The notes under the pieces are model-generated. The model did not search any database, was not told where the DNA came from, and was given only the letters and a program-made list of their open reading frames with translations. Below, one piece after another: positions 18,936-27,289 of a stretch of 59,298 nt of DNA (its first letter is position 1; the number at the start of each line of letters is the position of its first letter). The DNA is taken from the NCBI RefSeq assembly GCF_000719265.1, contig NZ_JOFL01000034.1:1-59298 (forward strand), written 5' to 3'. A program made the position numbers and the translations under genes. Source of the DNA: Streptomyces roseoverticillatus. GTDB taxonomy: Bacteria > Actinomycetota > Actinomycetes > Streptomycetales > Streptomycetaceae.

Positions 18936-19116
18936 GCAGATAGGCCCTGCCTCCAAGCCCTCACCATCACGGACCAGGTCGGCCACGCCGACCCCGAATC
19001 CCTCTCCGTTCTCGGTGACCTCCTGGACACGATGCACGGCCGCACCCAGGTCAAGAACGGCAGGACGGTCCGTCGCTGACTACCCCAGCCATCCGCACGG
19101 CCATGGCTGCTGCTCC

Positions 19117-19392
19117 TCAGCTGTACTCGTAGCGAGCGGCCCGTTCATCCATCTCCCGGTCGTACTCTTCGAGCCGGTCGAGGAAGGGGGCGAACGCTGC
19201 CTGGGCCTGGGCCGCGGTGATCTGACCTGTCTCGACGGCGGCGAGGAGTTCCAGCACGGCGGGGAGCTCCACGGCGGCGCCGAAGCCCGGCTTGGCGGTG
19301 CGGTGCTCGGAGTAGACGGCGCCTACGGATCCGCGAACGCCGGGCAGGACGATGGGGCCGGCGGTGATGTCGCGGGTGACGTCGTACGGCAT
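19117..19392 (-). CDS. Small hypothetical protein, 91 residues
   Basis: I do not recognise this protein. The ATG at 19392 is supported by GGAGGAA seven bases upstream. The N-terminal half is beta-like (DVTRDITAGPIVLPGVRG). The C-terminal half is a charged amphipathic helix (LPAVLELLAAVETGQITAAQ, then DRLEEYDREMDERAARY) that may mediate oligomerisation. It lies 52 bases downstream of the zinc-ribbon gene on the same strand and is probably co-transcribed with it, so a partner role is possible. No membrane segment is visible. Confidence 0.68.
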   Translation of the reverse strand: MPYDVTRDITAGPIVLPGVRGSVGAVYSEHRTAKPGFGAAVELPAVLELLAAVETGQITAAQAQAAFAPFLDRLEEYDREMDERAARYEYS

Positions 19393-19444
19393 CGGGTGTT
19401 CCTCCAGGTAGGTCAGGCGGGGTTGGGTCACAGCGCCAGTGGCG

Positions 19445-20842
19445 TCACACCCAGAAGGGGCCGCCGCGCTGGGAAAGAACGGTCGGAGTGAGCGTGCTCT
19501 CGAGGACGGCCTGCCGCCACAGGGTGCGGTTCCTGTAGCGGGCCTGGTCGATGTCCTGGGGGTTGTGCTGCCACTCGGCCAGGTGCTGAGCGACGGCGGC
19601 GAGGACAGCGGCGTCACCGGCCGCGGCCTCCTGCAGCCTAGCCGTGTCCAGAGCGGCCACAGCGGCACGGGCCGGGTGGTAGCTCAGCCCCATCACGGGC
19701 TCCGGCGCGTCGATCCCCTGCCGGAGCGCAGTGATCGCCTCCTGGAGCTGCTCGTCGTCTTCCGCTGCGGGAACCGTCAGCAGCGCTTCAAGGAGCACCG
19801 TGGCCTCGGTGGTGTTCAGCAGTGTGGTGGTGCTGCCGCTGAAGGTGTGGTGGAAGACCCGAAGAAGCACGTCGGTGAGGCGGGGCTTGTCCCGCCGGTC
19901 GAACAGGCAGTGGGCGCACAGCCAGGCCATCGGAACGTACGGCTGGCGCGGGTGGGGCATACGGCCGATGAGTTCGCCGGCCATCACCGGCGCGGCGCAC
20001 AGGTTGCAGGAGAAGTCCGCGACGGCGTTCTTCGTGCGCATCGGCGCGGTCAGGCCGCCGGGCTCGGGCGGCTCCGGGTGGGTGTAAGCGCGGTACGAGT
20101 CGGGATCCTCGATCCAGGCCCGGGCCTGGATGATGGCGTCGCGCAGTTGCTCGTCCGTTGCCTCGGCGCGACTGGGCGCGCCCATCCAGTCGTTCAGCTG
20201 TTTCTGGACGAAGGGGATCGGTTCGCGCAGCGCTCCCGCCAGCGGCCCCACGTAGGTGGAGAGGAGCTTGCGCAGCTCGGCCCCGTGCAGCTTGTCGAGA
20301 TCCCCGGAGGAGGGAGCGGGGAGCCCGGTGGGCATGGACGACGGGTCTTCCAGCCACCGCTCGACGTTGGTGAGCGCGACCCCGAGCTGGGCCAGCGAGA
20401 CCCCTGACCGCGTCTTCGCCCCAATTGAGTCGTTGACGATGCCGTTGACCCTGCGTCCGTGGATGCCCGTCGCGGCGGCGAGCTGCTCGACCCTCCAGTT
20501 GAGCCGCTGCCTCGCCTGGTTCTCGGTGAGCAGGACGACCGGCCCGCACGTCCGGCACGGAACACCGGCCGCGGGGGCCGGCCGTGTGCCGCACTGCCAG
20601 CACACGAACCCCGGGCACGCCGAGCACAGCGTCTCCAGGCCCTCGCTCTCCGCGGGGACGGGCGGGCACAGCTCCTGGCGCAGCTGCTCGGCGAGCGACC
20701 GGCACTCGCCCATGCAGTTCTCGGCGGCGGCCGCGGCGCCGGGCTGATGGACCAGGGCCTCGCGCACGGTAGGCCACCGCACGGTCGCGTGGGGGTCGGT
20801 GAAGTCGTCGGCATGCCACTGCTCAAGGGGTAGCCGGATCAT
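19445..20842 (-). CDS. Zinc-ribbon family protein, paralogue A (N-terminal domain missing)
   Basis: This 465-residue protein matches residues from about 205 to the end of the 25240-27231 product. Shared parts are CSACPGFVCWQCG followed by CRTC (zinc ribbon), NCMGECRSLAEQLR, a long helical middle, CNLCAAP with WLCAHCLFDRR (second zinc site), VFHHTFSG and a nearly identical C-terminus TVLSQRGGPFWV. The N-terminal nuclease-like domain of paralogue B is absent here. The truncation point lies at a 43-bp repeat (20827-20869) that overlaps the start region, so the gene was probably cut by a mobile element. ATG 20842 is used; a TTG at 20857 is also in frame. Neither has a good ribosome binding site. 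Function unknown; nucleic-acid binding is inferred from the Cys motifs. Confidence 0.72.
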   Translation of the reverse strand: MIRLPLEQWHADDFTDPHATVRWPTVREALVHQPGAAAAAENCMGECRSLAEQLRQELCPPVPAESEGLETLCSACPGFVCWQCGTRPAPAAGVPCRTCGPVVLLTENQARQRLNWRVEQLAAATGIHGRRVNGIVNDSIGAKTRSGVSLAQLGVALTNVERWLEDPSSMPTGLPAPSSGDLDKLHGAELRKLLSTYVGPLAGALREPIPFVQKQLNDWMGAPSRAEATDEQLRDAIIQARAWIEDPDSYRAYTHPEPPEPGGLTAPMRTKNAVADFSCNLCAAPVMAGELIGRMPHPRQPYVPMAWLCAHCLFDRRDKPRLTDVLLRVFHHTFSGSTTTLLNTTEATVLLEALLTVPAAEDDEQLQEAITALRQGIDAPEPVMGLSYHPARAAVAALDTARLQEAAAGDAAVLAAVAQHLAEWQHNPQDIDQARYRNRTLWRQAVLESTLTPTVLSQRGGPFWV

Positions 20843-20869
20843 CGGCCGCAAAAACAACGGATATGGCTG
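20827..20869 (+). repeat. 43-bp inverted repeat, left copy
   Basis: This copy is a perfect reverse complement of 22205-22247. It overlaps the start codon region of paralogue A, which reads outward from it on the minus strand. Confidence 0.95.
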
Positions 20870-20983
20870 ACCTGGGCAATGCGGTTACTCGGCAGGTTGC
20901 GCTGGCCCAGGTAGTCCAGCAGCATCCCGGCGAACGGGGACCCGGACGACCTGTGCGAGCGGCCGGTTCTCTATCGTGGCCGC

Positions 20984-21964
20984 ATGTCTGGGGAGCGGGA
21001 ACTGGAGAAGTACATCGGCTTGAGTCTGGCGCGGTGGCGCGGGCGGCTGTTCGAGGCCGGTCATTCGGAGCGGTCTGGTGCGATCTGGTTGACCGCGCTC
21101 GACGGGGATGACGAGCTCGGGGAGCTCGCGAGCGGGGTCCGGTGGGGCAAGCCCGCGCGGCTCGTGTCGCTGGACGAGCTCTCCGAGAAGTACGACGTGG
21201 CAGCGAATTGCACGCTGGACGGCGTGCACCTCTCCGTGACGAAAATCGACGGCGACACGGTTCACGTCTGGTACTCCAATCGTGGCGAGAACGCCTTCAC
21301 CCGGGCGCACGGCCTCGTCCCCCAAAGCTGGGACTACTGCGTCGGCGAGGTCGACCGCGCACAGCTCGACAGCCTGGAGGTGGAACGCCGGGAACTCCTC
21401 GAGCCGGAGCGTGCCCATGCCGGGCTCGTCGCGGTTTTCGGCGAGGATCTCGTGGACCTCAACCGGTCGTGGTGCCGCCGCCCTGCGGATGCGAGACCGT
21501 GGCTGGGCTCCAAGCAGGTGCCGTCGCCCTACGACTTCAGCGGCGCGACAGTGAAGATGGTGGGGGAGCCGAGGATTCAGGTTCCAGTCGAGGAGCTCGA
21601 GAGCTGGACCATCTGTGTCGCCTACGCGTTCTACGACGGTCACGAGGTCTGCGTGGACTCGACAGCCCCCGGCTACACGGCCACGATTTGCACTGCCGAC
21701 GCCGCGTGGGCCGAAGCGGAAGGCATGGGGCCGACGCTCCGCGGGTGGCATCCGGTCTACTGGCCGCAGCTGCAGTACTGGAAGAAGAAGGTGCAGCTCA
21801 CCGAGCTCACCGACTTCCGCGCCGAGCGCCTCGACGTGCTCGCCCGGATCGCCGCCCGCGGCACCCGCCATGCTGCGAATGGCGGCGCCTACTCCGCCAC
21901 GCATGACGACGAGGAAGCCGGAGGAACCTGGCGTCACTATGCCCCTGGCGATCACTCACGATGA
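20984..21964 (+). CDS. Hypothetical protein, 326 residues, inside the repeat-bounded cassette
   Basis: I do not recognise a family. It starts at ATG 20984 about 115 bases inside the left repeat and ends 240 bases before the right repeat, so it is the only cargo. The protein is acidic and mixed alpha/beta. An N-terminal stretch reads GLSLARWRGRLFEAGHS, a middle one VHVWYSNRGENAFTRAHG, and the C-terminal part has GWHPVYWPQLQYWKKKVQL. There are no transposase DDE or Tyr/Ser recombinase motifs, no signal peptide and no membrane helix. Being cassette cargo, it may be an accessory function such as defence or immunity, but nothing in the residues shows this. Confidence 0.65.
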   Translation: MSGERELEKYIGLSLARWRGRLFEAGHSERSGAIWLTALDGDDELGELASGVRWGKPARLVSLDELSEKYDVAANCTLDGVHLSVTKIDGDTVHVWYSNRGENAFTRAHGLVPQSWDYCVGEVDRAQLDSLEVERRELLEPERAHAGLVAVFGEDLVDLNRSWCRRPADARPWLGSKQVPSPYDFSGATVKMVGEPRIQVPVEELESWTICVAYAFYDGHEVCVDSTAPGYTATICTADAAWAEAEGMGPTLRGWHPVYWPQLQYWKKKVQLTELTDFRAERLDVLARIAARGTRHAANGGAYSATHDDEEAGGTWRHYAPGDHSR

Positions 21965-22027
21965 CCGCAATCCGTGATACGCCTACCTGGCTATTGACCA
22001 AACGAGCTCGGAGCTTCGACCACCAGC

Positions 22028-22050
22028 AGTCAGTCAGTCAGTCAGTCAGT
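22028..22050 (+). repeat. Tetranucleotide tandem repeat (AGTC)
   Basis: Just under six head-to-tail copies of AGTC lie in the non-coding 3' part of the cassette. Such short tandem runs are rare in high-GC genomes and can vary by slippage. Confidence 0.85.
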
Positions 22051-22204
22051 TCAGAGATACATCCGCGAACACTCGCGTCGTCACCAGGCCCCCCACCGTC
22101 GATCACCCGCGGACGTCCAGTCATATGGACGGTTTACCGCACTACACGGTGAACGATCTGGCTGCCGCACACGACACGGGATCACGGCTGGTCAGAGGCG
22201 GTCG

Positions 22205-22247
22205 CAGCCATATCCGTTGTTTTTGCGGCCGATGATCCGGCTACCCC
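22205..22247 (-). repeat. 43-bp inverted repeat, right copy
   Basis: Exact reverse complement of 20827-20869. On the minus strand it reads in frame as SRIIGRKNNGYG followed by CDRL and a stop, so it may once have lain at the 3' end of a gene. Confidence 0.95.
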
Positions 22248-22306
22248 AGGTCGCGGGATCGGGCAGATGATACGCGCGGGCGATCACGGTGAACGCCGGC
22301 GTTGTA

Positions 22307-22345
22307 CCGAGGGCCCGCACCCCCGTTCGGGGTAAGGGCCCTCGG
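22307..22345 (-). terminator. Nested hairpin downstream of the 110-residue gene
   Basis: The outer arms CCGAGGGCCC (22307-22316) and GGGCCCTCGG (22336-22345) are perfect, with an inner CCCCG/CGGGG hairpin. It lies 10 bases past the stop of the minus-strand gene and is a good terminator. Confidence 0.6.
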
Positions 22346-22355
22346 CATGCCGCCG

Positions 22356-22688
22356 TCAGCGAGCGATCAGCGCGGCGGTCACAAAGCGATCGGCCTCCTC
22401 CGGGGTCCACTCGAGGCTGCTGGACTGCGTCAGGGAGTGGCGGAGACAACTCGCGACGTCCTCGAGAGACGGGCCGCCCTCGTCGGTGCTGACGTTCGTG
22501 AGGGCCCGCTGCACGAGGTACAGCGATGTCTGCGGAGACGTCTCGTGCACCCACTTAACCGCCGTGACGATGTCGCCGTACAGGTCGGCGCCATCGAGCT
22601 GGCCCGGGAACCGCTGGTGGTAGTGGCGGAGGTTGGATTCGAGGGCGAGCCGGATCGTTCCGTACACGGCGCCGGGGATATCGCACAC
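22356..22688 (-). CDS. Hypothetical protein, 110 residues
   Basis: The GTG at 22688 is chosen as start because AAGGAG lies nine bases upstream; the frame is open further but that part looks non-coding. The protein is predicted to be mostly helical (YGTIRLALESNLRHYHQRFP, then DLYGDIVTAVKWVHE and LYLVQRALTNVS). It ends with WTPEEADRFVTAALIAR. I do not recognise the family. No signal peptide, membrane helix or catalytic motif is seen. A hairpin terminator follows. Confidence 0.6.
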   Translation of the reverse strand: MCDIPGAVYGTIRLALESNLRHYHQRFPGQLDGADLYGDIVTAVKWVHETSPQTSLYLVQRALTNVSTDEGGPSLEDVASCLRHSLTQSSSLEWTPEEADRFVTAALIAR

Positions 22689-22941
22689 GTCCTGGTGCTC
22701 CTTCTCGTTCGGGTGCACACAGCAGACCAGGACAGACAGGGTTGGCGGTATCCCGCATGCGGCCACCAGTGGGAGGTCGGCTGCGGCGGTCTGCCGGTGT
22801 CGAGGCCGGCTGTCAGTGGCGGGTGCGACTCTGTACCCCAAGGAACCCGCAGCTCAGCCCCGGAATCAGCGGCTGGCGCCGAACATGAGGAGAACCACCA
22901 CCATGCTGATCAACTACAAGACACCTCGCGACGCTAAGGCG

Positions 22942-24171
22942 TCAAGCGGTGGAGGCGAGAAGCGTGGGGAAGGCGAGCTGTTCATCGAACAGCTCGCCTT
23001 TCTGTAGGCAGTGGTGGAGCTGGCCGATCATGCGGTTGAAGAGGTTGCGCTGCGCGGAGGCGTGCCAGTCTCCGTGCTCGTCACGCCGTCGCCGGTAGTG
23101 GGCGCCTGCTCCGGGCGAGTGGCGCATGGCGGAGAACGCCCACAGGTAGCCGGCGTGGTTGAGCCGGTCGTTTTTCACCCACCGCCGGGTCACGCTCGAC
23201 TTCTTCCCGGACGCCCGGGTGATGGGCGAGGAGCCCGCATACGCTTTCAGGTCTCGGGCGTCGGCGAAGCGGTTGCGGTCGTCTCCGATCTCGGCGAGCA
23301 CCCGGGCGCCGAGCTGGACGCCGAGGCCGGGGAAGCTAGTGATCACTTCGGCGTCCGGGTGCTGAGGGAAAGCCTCCTCCACCGCCTCGGCAAGGTCGTC
23401 GGCGGTGGTGCAGGCGGCGGTGAGTTGGATGAGGAGGGCGAGCATCTGCTTGCCGAGCGCGTCCTCGACCAGAGGCGGCTGGTGGGCCCAGTCGGCGCGG
23501 AAGACCTCGCGGAGCCGCTCGGCCTCGGCCTCAATCCCGCGCTGGCGGCCGGCCCGCTTGAGCGCGGCGGCGATCTGGGTGCGTGTCAGCCGGGCCGCCC
23601 GGGCGGGCGTCGGGGCGGACTTGAGGAGTTCGCGGGCTTCGGGGCGGCACAGGCCGTTCCGCCAGGGTTCGAAAGCGGCCAGGGCGGCCGGGTAGTACTC
23701 GCGAGGAAGCGAACGGAGCTGGTTGGCGGCCTGCTGCCGGTTCCAGACCACATCCTGCTGGGCCCGGGCCAGGACAGCGATCGCGCGGGCCAGGTCGCTG
23801 TCGCCCGGCAGGGGCCGGTGGGCGTGCATGTCCGTGCGGAGGATGTTCGCCAGCACCAGGGCGTCACCGGGGTCAGGCTTCTTCCGGCTGACGCTGTGGC
23901 GGTCGCGGTAGCGGGCGGCGGCCATCGGGTTGATCGCGAAGACCTGCCGCTTGCCGGTCCGCAGGACGGCGACGAGAAGGCCGCGGGACGTCTCGATCGC
24001 GACCGGGATCGGGGTCTCTTCGGTGTCGCCATACTCGATGAGCAGGTCCAGCAGGATGCGGTAGCCGGTCGCGTCGTCGGTGATGTGACGCTTGGCCAGC
24101 AGCTGGCCCGAGTCGTCGACCAAGGCAACGTCGTGGGTACGTTCGGCCCAGTCAATGCCGCAGTAGATCAA
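22942..24171 (-). CDS. IS110-family transposase
   Basis: This 409-residue protein has the two IS110 domains. The N-terminal RuvC-like DEDD domain (residues 1-165) shows YCGIDWAE (first Asp), AIETSRG (Glu) and KPDPGDALVLAN (Asp pair). The C-terminal Transposase_20 domain (about 265-390) shows TSFPGLGVQLGARVLAEIGD and AYAGSSPITRASGKKSS, which contains the catalytic Ser region. The TTG at 24171 is preferred because GGGGAGGAG lies six bases upstream; an ATG seven codons earlier overlaps that site. Length and motifs suggest an intact enzyme. IS110 elements lack terminal inverted repeats and use a guide (bridge) RNA from the non-coding end, so element boundaries cannot be drawn from this copy alone. 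Confidence 0.93.
   Translation of the reverse strand: MIYCGIDWAERTHDVALVDDSGQLLAKRHITDDATGYRILLDLLIEYGDTEETPIPVAIETSRGLLVAVLRTGKRQVFAINPMAAARYRDRHSVSRKKPDPGDALVLANILRTDMHAHRPLPGDSDLARAIAVLARAQQDVVWNRQQAANQLRSLPREYYPAALAAFEPWRNGLCRPEARELLKSAPTPARAARLTRTQIAAALKRAGRQRGIEAEAERLREVFRADWAHQPPLVEDALGKQMLALLIQLTAACTTADDLAEAVEEAFPQHPDAEVITSFPGLGVQLGARVLAEIGDDRNRFADARDLKAYAGSSPITRASGKKSSVTRRWVKNDRLNHAGYLWAFSAMRHSPGAGAHYRRRRDEHGDWHASAQRNLFNRMIGQLHHCLQKGELFDEQLAFPTLLASTA
22970..23000. repeat. 14-bp perfect hairpin inside the transposase 3' end
   Basis: Arms 22970-22983 and 22987-23000 are perfect reverse complements around a three-base loop. They lie within codons for KGELFDEQLAF near the end of the transposase gene. 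Confidence 0.85.
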
Positions 24172-24361
24172 GATGCTCCTCCCCTTGAGCATGGGCTGTT
24201 TGCGCTGGTCACGAGCGCATGCGGGCCACGCAGCGACCTAATTCCAGGCCTCGGCACCAAGGCCGGGCCGCCACCTCGCTAGCCGTTCGTGACACCAGCG
24301 CGCCACGCGGGCCTCGGTCTATACGGGAGCTCAGGCGGCTCAGGCGAATCGAGAGGTCACC
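24172..24361 (-). other. Non-coding region upstream of the IS110 transposase, candidate bridge-RNA locus
   Basis: In IS110-group elements the guide RNA is encoded in the non-coding left end just upstream of the transposase start. This stretch holds no gene and would contain it. I could not fold it or define its ends by eye. Confidence 0.25.
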
Positions 24362-24544
24362 GTGCGGCGGGCTCGCACCACGAAGATCAACGAGCGGGAC
24401 CTGCAGCAGGTGGTGGCGGCCACGAGGACGCCGAACGCCGCCGATCTACGGCGAGGCATCGAGGGCCAGGGCAGGAAAAGGCGTCCGCCCGGCGCCCACG
24501 CGACCGCCACCACCACGAGCACGAGGGCCGTCCGCACGGTCTAA
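24362..24544 (+). CDS. Possible small basic protein, 60 residues
   Basis: A GTG at 24362 is preceded by GAGG and opens a frame of 60 codons (RRARTTKINERDLQQVVAAT and so on) rich in Arg, Ala and Thr. The first 45 residues look plausibly helical; the rest is low complexity (ATATTTSTRAVRTV). Nothing identifies a family and it may be spurious. Confidence 0.25.
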   Translation: MRRARTTKINERDLQQVVAATRTPNAADLRRGIEGQGRKRRPPGAHATATTTSTRAVRTV

Positions 24545-24689
24545 CCGGAGGCTTCACCAGCCCAGCTCCATGAAGGCGTCACGGTCCCCAGCACTTGAAC
24601 AACCCCCACGAGGCACCTGGGCCTCACGGGGATCGTTCAGAAGGAATTAGGTCCACTGGACCCCCGCCGACAGCACCGCACGCCGCACC

Positions 24690-24791
24690 TCGGCCGTCTC
24701 CTACGACCTTTCCACCGCACAGGAACGACAGGCAGAACTGGAGCGCGGCGGAGCCCTCGACGTGGAGATCGAGAAGATCACGCTGAGATGA
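24690..24791 (+). pseudogene. 3' end of an unidentified gene overlapping the next start
   Basis: The frame ending at TGA 24789-24791 reads VSYDLSTAQERQAELERGG then ALDVEIEKITLR, which looks like real coding sequence. It overlaps the next ATG (24788) as ATGA, which is typical of coupled genes. No start codon or recognisable N-terminus is visible upstream, so the gene is either truncated or begins at a codon I cannot identify. Confidence 0.4.
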
Positions 24792-25030
24792 CCGCCCCGG
24801 ATGAGGCGCCCCTCCCCGACGCCGAGCAGTACCCCCTGACCGTTCGCTTCCGCCCCGACGGCACAGCCGTGACCGGCACGTGGACCAGCAGCGCGACCGC
24901 GCTGGAGAAATACGGCCGCTGGATCGGCACACACGGAAGCACCCCCGGCGTCACGATCACCCTTGAGGCCGAGACGGCCGGCGTACGGACAACCGCCAAA
25001 CGGTGGGCAGTCGAGCCTGGGCAGCGCTGA
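24788..25030 (+). CDS. Small hypothetical protein, 80 residues
   Basis: The ATG overlaps the stop of the upstream frame by four bases (ATGA). The protein appears beta-rich: YPLTVRFRPDGTAVTGTW, then GRWIGTHGSTPGVTITLEAE. It has no signal peptide or membrane segment and I do not recognise it. The overlap suggests that it was the second gene of a small operon whose first gene is now damaged. Confidence 0.55.
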   Translation: MTAPDEAPLPDAEQYPLTVRFRPDGTAVTGTWTSSATALEKYGRWIGTHGSTPGVTITLEAETAGVRTTAKRWAVEPGQR

Positions 25031-25239
25031 GCACGAGAACCGGGCCGCCCGGTCCCGGCGCGGTCCAGCATGCATTACGCGATCCGCGGCCGAGGGCGAC
25101 GGCAACCGCTAGTTGGCAGCGTCGCCCGAGGGAGCGAAGCCGGTAGGCCGAACCGGTGGCCATGGCCGGACTGTGCCTGCGGACGGGGCCATCGTGGGCT
25201 GCCAGGCGACGGTGACGACGGGCTCGGCAGGGAGCGCTC

Positions 25240-27231
25240 ATGGTGTACGAGGTGATCACGGCGAGGTTCCGTACCGAGCTGGATGCCCGCTGGTCGGTGT
25301 TTTTCGATCACCTCGACGTGCCCTACGTCTACGAGCCGGCGATCTTCCAGGCCCCCGACGGCACCGTGTGCACGCCGGCCTTCTGGCTCCCGCGCGAGCG
25401 CCTGTGGTTCGTCTGCGAAGCGGACACTCCCCCGCCGTGGTGGGGCCGGTTCGCCGCGGCCGTCAGCAACCAGGGCTGCGTCTGGGATCCGTGGAGGGAC
25501 TGCGGCGACGAGCAGTTCACCGATCCGGCGCCGTTCGATGTCGAGGAACGGTGGCAGGGCCATGCCCTGCTGTGCCTGGGCGGGATCCCCGACGGATACG
25601 CCCGGTCCCAGAACCTCACCGACGGCCCTTGGCACCAGCACGACCTGGGCATGCACTCCGAGGGCGACTTTCCCTACCGGTGGACCCTGTGCCCGGAGTG
25701 CGGGACGTTCGGCGCCACCTTCTGGGGGTACGCGGAGCGGCTGCGGTGTGGGTGCATTGACGACCGCGTGCGCCACAAGGTCGCGAATGCCGCCGACGGA
25801 CGGCTGCTCGCTGCCTACCTCGCTGCCGCGCACGAGCACCTCGACAACGACCCGCAGCCGTCCGGGCTGTCAGTCATCCGCGAAGCCCTGGTGTGCCAGG
25901 AGGGCGCCAACCTCGCCGCGGAGCGCTGTACGCAGCAATGCCGGTCAGTCGGCGAACAGCTGCGCGCCGAGCTCCCCGATGACGCGTACGTGGACGAGGC
26001 GGCCGAGGCCGCGGACGCCCTGTGCGGGGAATGCCCGGGCTTCGTGTGCATCCAGTGCGGCCGACGGCCGTCCGCTACGGCCGGTGCGGCGTGCCGGACG
26101 TGCGAGCCTCTCCCGCTGCTGACCTACGTCCGGGCCCGGCAGGTGCTCGACGACAAGGCCGCCGAGGCCGGGCACGCCGCCCGGCGGTCGGCACGCGAGA
26201 TCAACACCCTCCTCAACCGCGCCACGCGGGTACGGCACCGGGGTGAGGCGTCCGTGGAGCAGCTGGCGCAGGCCCTGACGCTGGTGGACCGGTGGATCGC
26301 CGATCCGTCGCAGCTCCCGCAGACGGGGACCGCCCACCGTCCTGTGCTGTCCGAGGAGGAGCTCGAGGCGCTGCACGGCAAAGAACTGAACCACGTGCTC
26401 AGCCAGTGGGTTGGGCCGCTCGCCGCGGCCACCGGCGAACGGATCCCGCTGCTGCAGCTCTGGCTCAACGACGTGATGGGCGTGGAGACGCGCAGCGAGG
26501 CGGGCGACGAGCAGCTGCGTGAAGGGATCTTGCACGCTCAGGCGTGGGTGCAGGCCCCGGCGTCCTACCGCGAGCATCTGCGTACCGCCCAGGAGGAGGT
26601 GGAGCCGGGAGGCATGCCCGAGCCGATGCGTATCCGGCCGGCCCGGGCAGAGTCGACCTGCAACCTGTGCACCAGCCCGGTGGGAGAAGGCGATATGGTC
26701 GGCCGGCTCCACGCGCCGGCCGGGCGCCGGTTCGCCCGGATGGGCTGGCTGTGCACGCACTGCCTGTACGACCGCCGGGCCAAGCCCCGCCGCCTGGACG
26801 TGCTCCTGCGCATCTTCCACCAGACCTTCTCCGGTGACGGAGTACGGCTGAACGCGGCCGAGGCGGAAGCACTGCTGCGCTGGCTGCTCGAGGCCCTGCC
26901 CCCAGCCGAGGCCGATCAGGAATCAGCACAGGAAGCGATCACGGCGCCCGGGCACGGCATCGACAACCAGGAGACCTCGCTCCTGCTGCGCTACGAGCCC
27001 GTCCAGGCCGTCGTCCGCACACTGCACCAGGCGGCCGCCGTCCCGCAAGCCGCGGACCCACAGATCACCGTGCTCAACGCCGTAGCCCAGCACCTGGCGC
27101 AATGGCGCGACAACCCCCAGCGCCTGGACCCCGCCCACTACCCCAGCCGCAAAGCGTGGCGGCGCGCGATCCTCGAGCAGACCGCCCAGCCCACCGTGCT
27201 GTCCCAACGCGGCGGCCCCTTCCCCGTGTAG
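25240..27231 (+). CDS. Zinc-ribbon family protein with N-terminal PD-(D/E)XK-like domain, paralogue B (full length)
   Basis: This 663-residue protein starts at ATG 25240, with GGGAG upstream. Residues 10-75 (FRTELDARWSVFFDHLDVPY, TPAFWLP, LWFVCEAD) match the pattern of Vsr-like or phage PD-(D/E)XK nucleases. The usual PDFWLP Asp is Ala here, and the following E-x-K is lost, so catalysis is unlikely. A zinc ribbon CPECG...CGC sits at 151-172. A second, CGECPGFVCIQCG with CRTC, sits at 262-288, and a third, CNLC with WLCTHC, near 480-515. The C-terminus is TVLSQRGGPFPV. Paralogue A lacks the first 200 residues and paralogue C only has them. A role in binding or sensing DNA is inferred; no neighbour clarifies it. 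Confidence 0.75.
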   Translation: MVYEVITARFRTELDARWSVFFDHLDVPYVYEPAIFQAPDGTVCTPAFWLPRERLWFVCEADTPPPWWGRFAAAVSNQGCVWDPWRDCGDEQFTDPAPFDVEERWQGHALLCLGGIPDGYARSQNLTDGPWHQHDLGMHSEGDFPYRWTLCPECGTFGATFWGYAERLRCGCIDDRVRHKVANAADGRLLAAYLAAAHEHLDNDPQPSGLSVIREALVCQEGANLAAERCTQQCRSVGEQLRAELPDDAYVDEAAEAADALCGECPGFVCIQCGRRPSATAGAACRTCEPLPLLTYVRARQVLDDKAAEAGHAARRSAREINTLLNRATRVRHRGEASVEQLAQALTLVDRWIADPSQLPQTGTAHRPVLSEEELEALHGKELNHVLSQWVGPLAAATGERIPLLQLWLNDVMGVETRSEAGDEQLREGILHAQAWVQAPASYREHLRTAQEEVEPGGMPEPMRIRPARAESTCNLCTSPVGEGDMVGRLHAPAGRRFARMGWLCTHCLYDRRAKPRRLDVLLRIFHQTFSGDGVRLNAAEAEALLRWLLEALPPAEADQESAQEAITAPGHGIDNQETSLLLRYEPVQAVVRTLHQAAAVPQAADPQITVLNAVAQHLAQWRDNPQRLDPAHYPSRKAWRRAILEQTAQPTVLSQRGGPFPV

Positions 27232-27289
27232 CCCGCTGCCGACGCGCGGTATCCCCGGAGCTGCTTTCGCCGCCGGAGCACCCGCGTCC

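Larger units (their letters stand above)
20827..22247. mobile_element. Putative Tn3-type mobile cassette bounded by 43-bp perfect inverted repeats
   Basis: The two ends are exact inverted copies, each beginning with GGGG at the outer edge. They carry CGGCCGCAAAAACAACGG inside, which resembles the outer GGGG and inner A-rich/ACG pattern of Tn3-family terminal repeats. Between them is a single gene of unknown function and no transposase. Tn3-related mobile insertion cassettes and miniature elements with this layout are known to be moved by a transposase acting in trans. The 5-bp flanks (CTCAA left, AGGTC right) are not duplicates, so either the element was rearranged or the boundaries have another origin. 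Confidence 0.5.

Noticed and set aside
22028..22050. The AGTC tandem run as a CRISPR or iteron array
   Set aside because: Units are four bases with no spacers; nothing like a CRISPR array or Cas gene occurs in the window.
20822..22252. A 5-bp target duplication around the 43-bp repeats
   Set aside because: The flanks (CTCAA and AGGTC) do not match, so no intact insertion signature is claimed.
22970..23000. The 14-bp hairpin as a transcription terminator
   Set aside because: It lies upstream of the transposase stop codon inside coding sequence, so a terminator role would truncate the mRNA; it is listed only as a repeat.
24340..24537. A minus-strand small protein with a hydrophobic start
   Set aside because: It overlaps a plus-strand frame with a better ribosome binding site and has an unlikely Arg/Cys composition after the hydrophobic part.
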